Below, one piece after another: positions 59,891 through 64,000 of a stretch of 64,000 bases of DNA. The stretch is from NCBI RefSeq assembly GCF_954871325.1, contig NC_088775.1, positions 86,529,561 to 86,593,560 on the forward strand, given 5' to 3'. Origin of the DNA: Gordionus sp. m RMFG-2023 (taxonomy: Eukaryota; Nematomorpha; Gordioida; Chordodea; Parachordodidae). The notes beneath the pieces were generated by a model. The model saw nothing but the letters and a program-made list of their open reading frames with translations, made no database searches and had not been told where the DNA came from. Positions within the stretch are counted from its first letter, which is position 1. Every line of letters starts with the position of its first letter. Made by a program: the position numbers and the translations under genes.

Positions 59891-60774
59891 ATCATCCGAT
59901 TTTATCATACCAAAACCAATATTTTTAAGGTATAATATGACTGAAATATTTTAAAAAACAGATTTATTATATATTATATATTTTTTAAACTAATTAAAAA
60001 TTGTTTTTTGACATTAAAAAGGTATCCTAATCGTCCTGAAGGATGAGGGGGGGGGGGAATTAAGAAGAAATTATTGGTAATTTAAGATATGTTTAATGTC
60101 ATTGTAAATTTTATATAATTTGTGAATCAGTATTGGTATATAATATCAAAATAAAAAATCAATTTTTCATAAATCGGGTAATTTTATGGCGATAATGAAT
60201 GTGCGGATATTTGATTTATGAATATAAATTTAATTCATATTTATTTCTGGCAACGAATCAAAAGGAAATTAAATCTGACTCTATTTTGCGACAGGGGAAT
60301 GAAGGAATATTTTTAAATATTAATATTCGTTTTCTAATCACTAAAGTTTATTTTGAGGGGGGGGGGGGATTAAACTATGTGCGCAGTATTGAATTTCACA
60401 CAATTTGCCATGAAATCCTCGTTTAACTTCATAAATAATCTACAAAAAAATAAAAAAATATATATAAATCAATTTAAATCGAATTCTATGAATCTAAATT
60501 GCAAAATTGTCGGATATTCATGAGTTAGATACTATATTACGCGTGATGGAATACGATAGTAAAATTATTATTTTTAATAATAATAAATATTTCATTTTAT
60601 TTTCTCTTTAGTAAATATCCTCCGGTTTTTGTATTTTTTTGGAACGGACATATATAAGCGTTAATTAGTCGACTAATCGACTAGAACGACTAATTTCTTG
60701 GATTTGCTTATAATTTTATTTCTATTTCATTTCATTTAATTTATTTTTAATTTTCTTTAGTGCCTTGTTGACAA

Positions 60775-60984
60775 TAGTAATATTAAACTGCTCATTTTGA
60801 ACCGATTTTTTGAAAACGGCTATCAAGGAAATGTTATGCAAGCCTTAAGATTTTGCTCACAGGTGGCACAAAGGTCTATACATATATTAACGATATCTTG
60901 AGGCTTAGAAAATATTTTTCTGGCTAATATATTGAGTTAGCCGTTTTTAAAAATAAGCTTAAATCGAGCCGTTTAACAACACTA
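60775..60984. mobile_element. MITE M1, full-length copy
   Basis: TAGTAATATTAAACTGCTC to GAGCCGTTTAACAACACTA, 210 bp. The flanks GTTGACAA and GCTGACAC agree at six of eight positions. Confidence 0.88.
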
Positions 60985-61534
60985 GCTGACACACCAAATT
61001 TAAATATCTTGCGTATTTTTATAAAAAATTATTATTTTATTTGTAGAGAATTAGGTAGATTTTTTTTTAAGTTTTCAAAAACTTTTAATAAATTAAATAT
61101 AATAAAAATAAATAAAATTAATAATTTTAGCCCTTAGTCAACTAATCGACTAATTTATTTGCTACAGTATTTCGTCGAATTTTTCGACTATAACTATCAA
61201 GTTAGTTTATTAACAAAATTAGACACGTGTTTAGGGCTCTTATATTGAAATTTTGTTAAATTTATTTCAAATGACACAAAAGTTACCCCGGGGCCGTCGC
61301 TATCATTAAAATTTTATTTTTGACTTTTTAATTACCTTTTTGACTTTAAATTGATTATTTTATTAAATATGGTTCAAACCTATATAATTTACTCTTTAAA
61401 AAAAGAAGTCTAATATCCTGACTTTTCTTATTTCTAAAATGATATCTGTTTAGTCTCTATAGATTTAGTACACACTTGAAGAAAAAAACAGAACAGGGTG
61501 TCCTAAGTTCAAAATCTGAATAAATTGTTTGATA

Positions 61535-61752
61535 AGACTCGATATGGGTTAGGCTCGTTTTAAAAACGGCAAACTCAATATTTTAGCTAGAAAAATATTG
61601 TCTCTAACCCTTGAGATTTTGTTAATAGATGTTCACTTTTGTGCCACCTATTAGCAAAATCTTAAGAGTTCATAATATTTTTTTTCTTAATAAAATATTG
61701 AATTAGCCGTTTTTAAAAAATCGGCTCAAAATGTACAGTTCTAACAACACTA
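61535..61752. mobile_element. MITE M1, near full-length copy
   Basis: The left arm is worn (GACTCGATATGGGTTAGG). The centre (GATTTTGTTAATAGATGTTC) and right arm (GAATTAGCCG, CTAACAACACTA) are clear. Confidence 0.8.
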
Positions 61753-62167
61753 GTTAAGAACTTCCTATAATTCAGAGCTCATTCGTCCCCTGCCCCACTA
61801 TTGAAAATGTAAATATTTCTTATTCATCATTTTGTTTTTACTCTTCCAAGACACGCAAGAATAATGGTCTGAAGCGAGTTTGTTTTTTTTTAAAAATTTG
61901 AAACCTTTTTACACTTAATTTATATTTTGATAAGTTTTTTTTGTTGAACTAATCAAGTTTGATTTGATATAAACTAAAAATAAAAAAATATATATATATA
62001 AAATTACAAAATTTACGAATTTGTCAAATTTTTAAAAATTTTATACACTTTATTTAATTAATAATCAATAGTTTATTATTTAAACAAACAAAAACCTAGC
62101 AAAAGATTTCCCCTAACTTTCGCTCTCTCTTTTGCTAAAATTTCAATTTCAACTTCAACACATAGTA

Positions 62168-62235
62168 TTAGAGGTCAGCAAAATCCGGCGAACCGATCCG
62201 TTAATAATTACGGGTTTTCCGACCCAGTACTAGCG
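62168..62235 (+). mobile_element. Worn end of a hAT-like element (GGCCCG group)
   Basis: TAGAGGTCAGCAAAATCCGG then CGAACCGATCCG and CCGACCCAG. The next M1 copy follows, and no right end was seen. Confidence 0.35.
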
Positions 62236-62249
62236 CAAATTTATAATAT

Positions 62250-62411
62250 ATAAATTCAATATCCAAAGAAATATTACTCAAGCTTGAAGATTTTGCTCAT
62301 AGATGGCAACAAAGGCTTGGACATCTATCAGCACAATCTCGAGGTTTAGCCAAAATATTGAGTTAGGCCGTATTTAAAAATCGGCTTAAACCGAGCCCTA
62401 TAACAACATTA
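62250..62411. mobile_element. MITE M1, partial copy
   Basis: AAATATTACTCAAGCTTGAA, GATTTTGCTCATAGATGGC and GAGCCCTATAACAACATTA match M1. The left terminus is missing. Confidence 0.75.
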
Positions 62412-62414
62412 AAT

Positions 62415-63425
62415 GACACGACACTACTAGAGAAATTGATTTTGGGATATATCATTCTTTTTACAAAATAAAAAAATATATATATTATATTAATAAAATC
62501 TTATTAAATATTTTGAAAAAAAAGTGAACTTAATTAACTTCCTTATATATATCCCTTTTTCCCACCCCCAAAAAATATTTTTTTTCGGGTATATTTTTAA
62601 TAAAGACAATATGGGATTTTACAAAATTTTACTTCCCGGCGCCTAAATAATTGTTTCAAAATTTTTTGATTGAAAATATTAGATAATAAAAATCTAATTT
62701 ATTTAAAAAAAAAAAAATACCCCTCTTACTTGCATTTCTGTGTTAATTTATTACATTTATTTTTTGTCGATGGACATACTAAGTAATTTTTTTGGCAAAT
62801 TGGTTAAATATAATAATGAGAAAAATAAAAATACGATGAAAAATTTTTGATAAAAAAATTGAATAAAATGCTTATAAAATGTGAAATAAAATTATATTAT
62901 TATCATCTCATCATCATCATATTTTTTTTTGTTATGAATATATAAATCATTTTCATCAAACTTTGTTCGGTGTTAAGTGTCGCCAAAAAAAATCGATATT
63001 TATTAAATTAATCAACTCAGAATCGAAGATTAGATTCTTAACTTCATACCCATCCCTTTCGAACCATATTGCCCACTGGATTTATTCCTTAGTAAGTTTC
63101 GTCATGAATATTGGAAATGTTACATGCATTTATCGATAAGCCACCTTTATAAATATTTTAAACTTTGTATCATATGTGTCATATAATTAATGAAAGGTGG
63201 ATGACTATTTGCCTAAACATATTCGTTTATAAATAACGTGAAAGAAGATTTATGGCTGTTTTTCAACATTGTAAGGGAAAAACAAAACTGTATTATGTCG
63301 TATAGGAGTTTAGCAAATTAGAGTTCAGAAACTTTACTCCGTAGAACCCAAATTTTTAGCAAATTTTTTAAAAACTTAAATCATATATAGGCACGCGTTT
63401 CAAAGAGTTTGAAAGACTTGATGTT
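62415..63425. other. Spacer, nothing recognised
   Basis: AT-rich to about 62990, then a stretch of ordinary composition (63000-63400) with stops in all frames and no motif. Confidence 0.45.
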
Positions 63426-63430
63426 GGGTG

Positions 63431-64000
63431 TAGAGATCTGCAAATGGCAAAATTTTAGATCCGGCTCTGTTGGAATTTAGCTTTGGCTTGGTTTTGCTAA
63501 ATTATCCCACCCTGCCTGATTCCAATTTATTTTTTACTAAGGTTGCCCGACCCTACCCGAGCTTTTAAAATAATGTCCGGTCCAGTCCGGTTTTTTAAAA
63601 ATAACTAAATACGAAGCTTAACCCGAAATATATGCAGTTCAAAAAAATAACTAAAAATATACAATTATTTGTAATACCGGGACTTGTTACTTAAAAATCA
63701 AAAACATTTATATTTATAGATTATCACTTCTATCAAATATCGAAATTCGTCAATACACGTCTTAATGCATTATATAATATGTCCTATTTCTGTCAAAGAT
63801 GATTTAGAATTATGTTTTGAGATTAAAATTAAAATTCAAAATTTTTAATCAAAAAATATGGGAAAAAATAAATAAATATAAAAATATTAATTGGATTGTC
63901 ATTTTCATTTAGATAGGATAATATAGTTTTTTTTATCACGCTCGCTCGTTATATTCCTCCCCTCCCCAATTTACCTTTTCCTGTTCCCGGACTTGGCTTT
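63431..64000 (+). mobile_element. Left part of a GGCCCG-group hAT-like element running off the window
   Basis: TAGAGATCTGCAAATGGC is a good match to the inverted-repeat type TAGTGATCTGC at 42999-43326. It is followed by CGACCCTACCCGAGC and GGTCCAGTCCGG motifs. The other end is not within the window, and no transposase frame was seen. Confidence 0.55.

Overview
This window looks like nuclear DNA of an AT-rich animal genome. It is strongly A+T-biased by eye and has spliced genes whose small, relatively GC-rich exons sit in long AT-rich introns. The two gene families recognised with confidence are animal ones: thrombospondin type-1 plus immunoglobulin domains on a membrane anchor, and a rhodopsin-class receptor exon. 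The species cannot be named from the sequence. There is no sign of prokaryotic organisation. Most long open frames are chance AT-rich frames or read through transposon ends. Real coding sequence was picked out by splice sites with agreeing phases, by motifs and by local base composition.

Layout. 1-7 kb: AT-rich spacer with a decayed LINE endonuclease fragment (1.8-2.9 kb), a tRNA-like SINE head (4.8 kb) and small tandem duplications. 7-17 kb, plus strand: at least seven exons of one or more unrecognised genes. Exons at 7.1, 9.1 and 12.5 kb join in phase, as do exons at 15.3, 15.6 and 16.3 kb. Several repeat a pattern that recalls Cu/Zn superoxide dismutase, which is speculative. 17.7-24 kb: a possible minus-strand exon, a LINE 3' end with a terminal hairpin, a decayed second copy of the 16.3 kb exon, a non-autonomous LTR-element fossil with 5-bp target duplications (19.9-22.8 kb), and a possible terminal exon at 23.8 kb. 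24-25 kb: a hAT transposase fossil.

27.4-32 kb, minus strand: six exons joining in phase encode TSP1-TSP1-Ig-Ig-transmembrane helix-short tail. The N-terminus lies upstream and was not found. 38.8-40.2 kb: a BED-finger hAT element with decayed transposase. 45.9-47.6 kb: exons of an unrecognised plus-strand gene, including a 30-bp intron candidate. 51.9 kb: a first exon of a class A GPCR-like protein covering TM1-TM2, with a possible second exon at 55.1 kb.

The dominant theme is hAT-superfamily DNA transposons and their miniature derivatives. One palindromic MITE family of about 220 bp occurs about 19 times. Perfect or near-perfect 8-bp target duplications define several insertions, including two nested ones and one placed across a splice donor's flank. 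Other hAT-like families have ends such as CAGGGACC, TAGTGAAGG, CAGTGGCG, CAGAGTTG and the GGCCCG-rich group, and there is a separate long-TIR MITE present three times. I found no CRISPR array, rRNA or intact tRNA.
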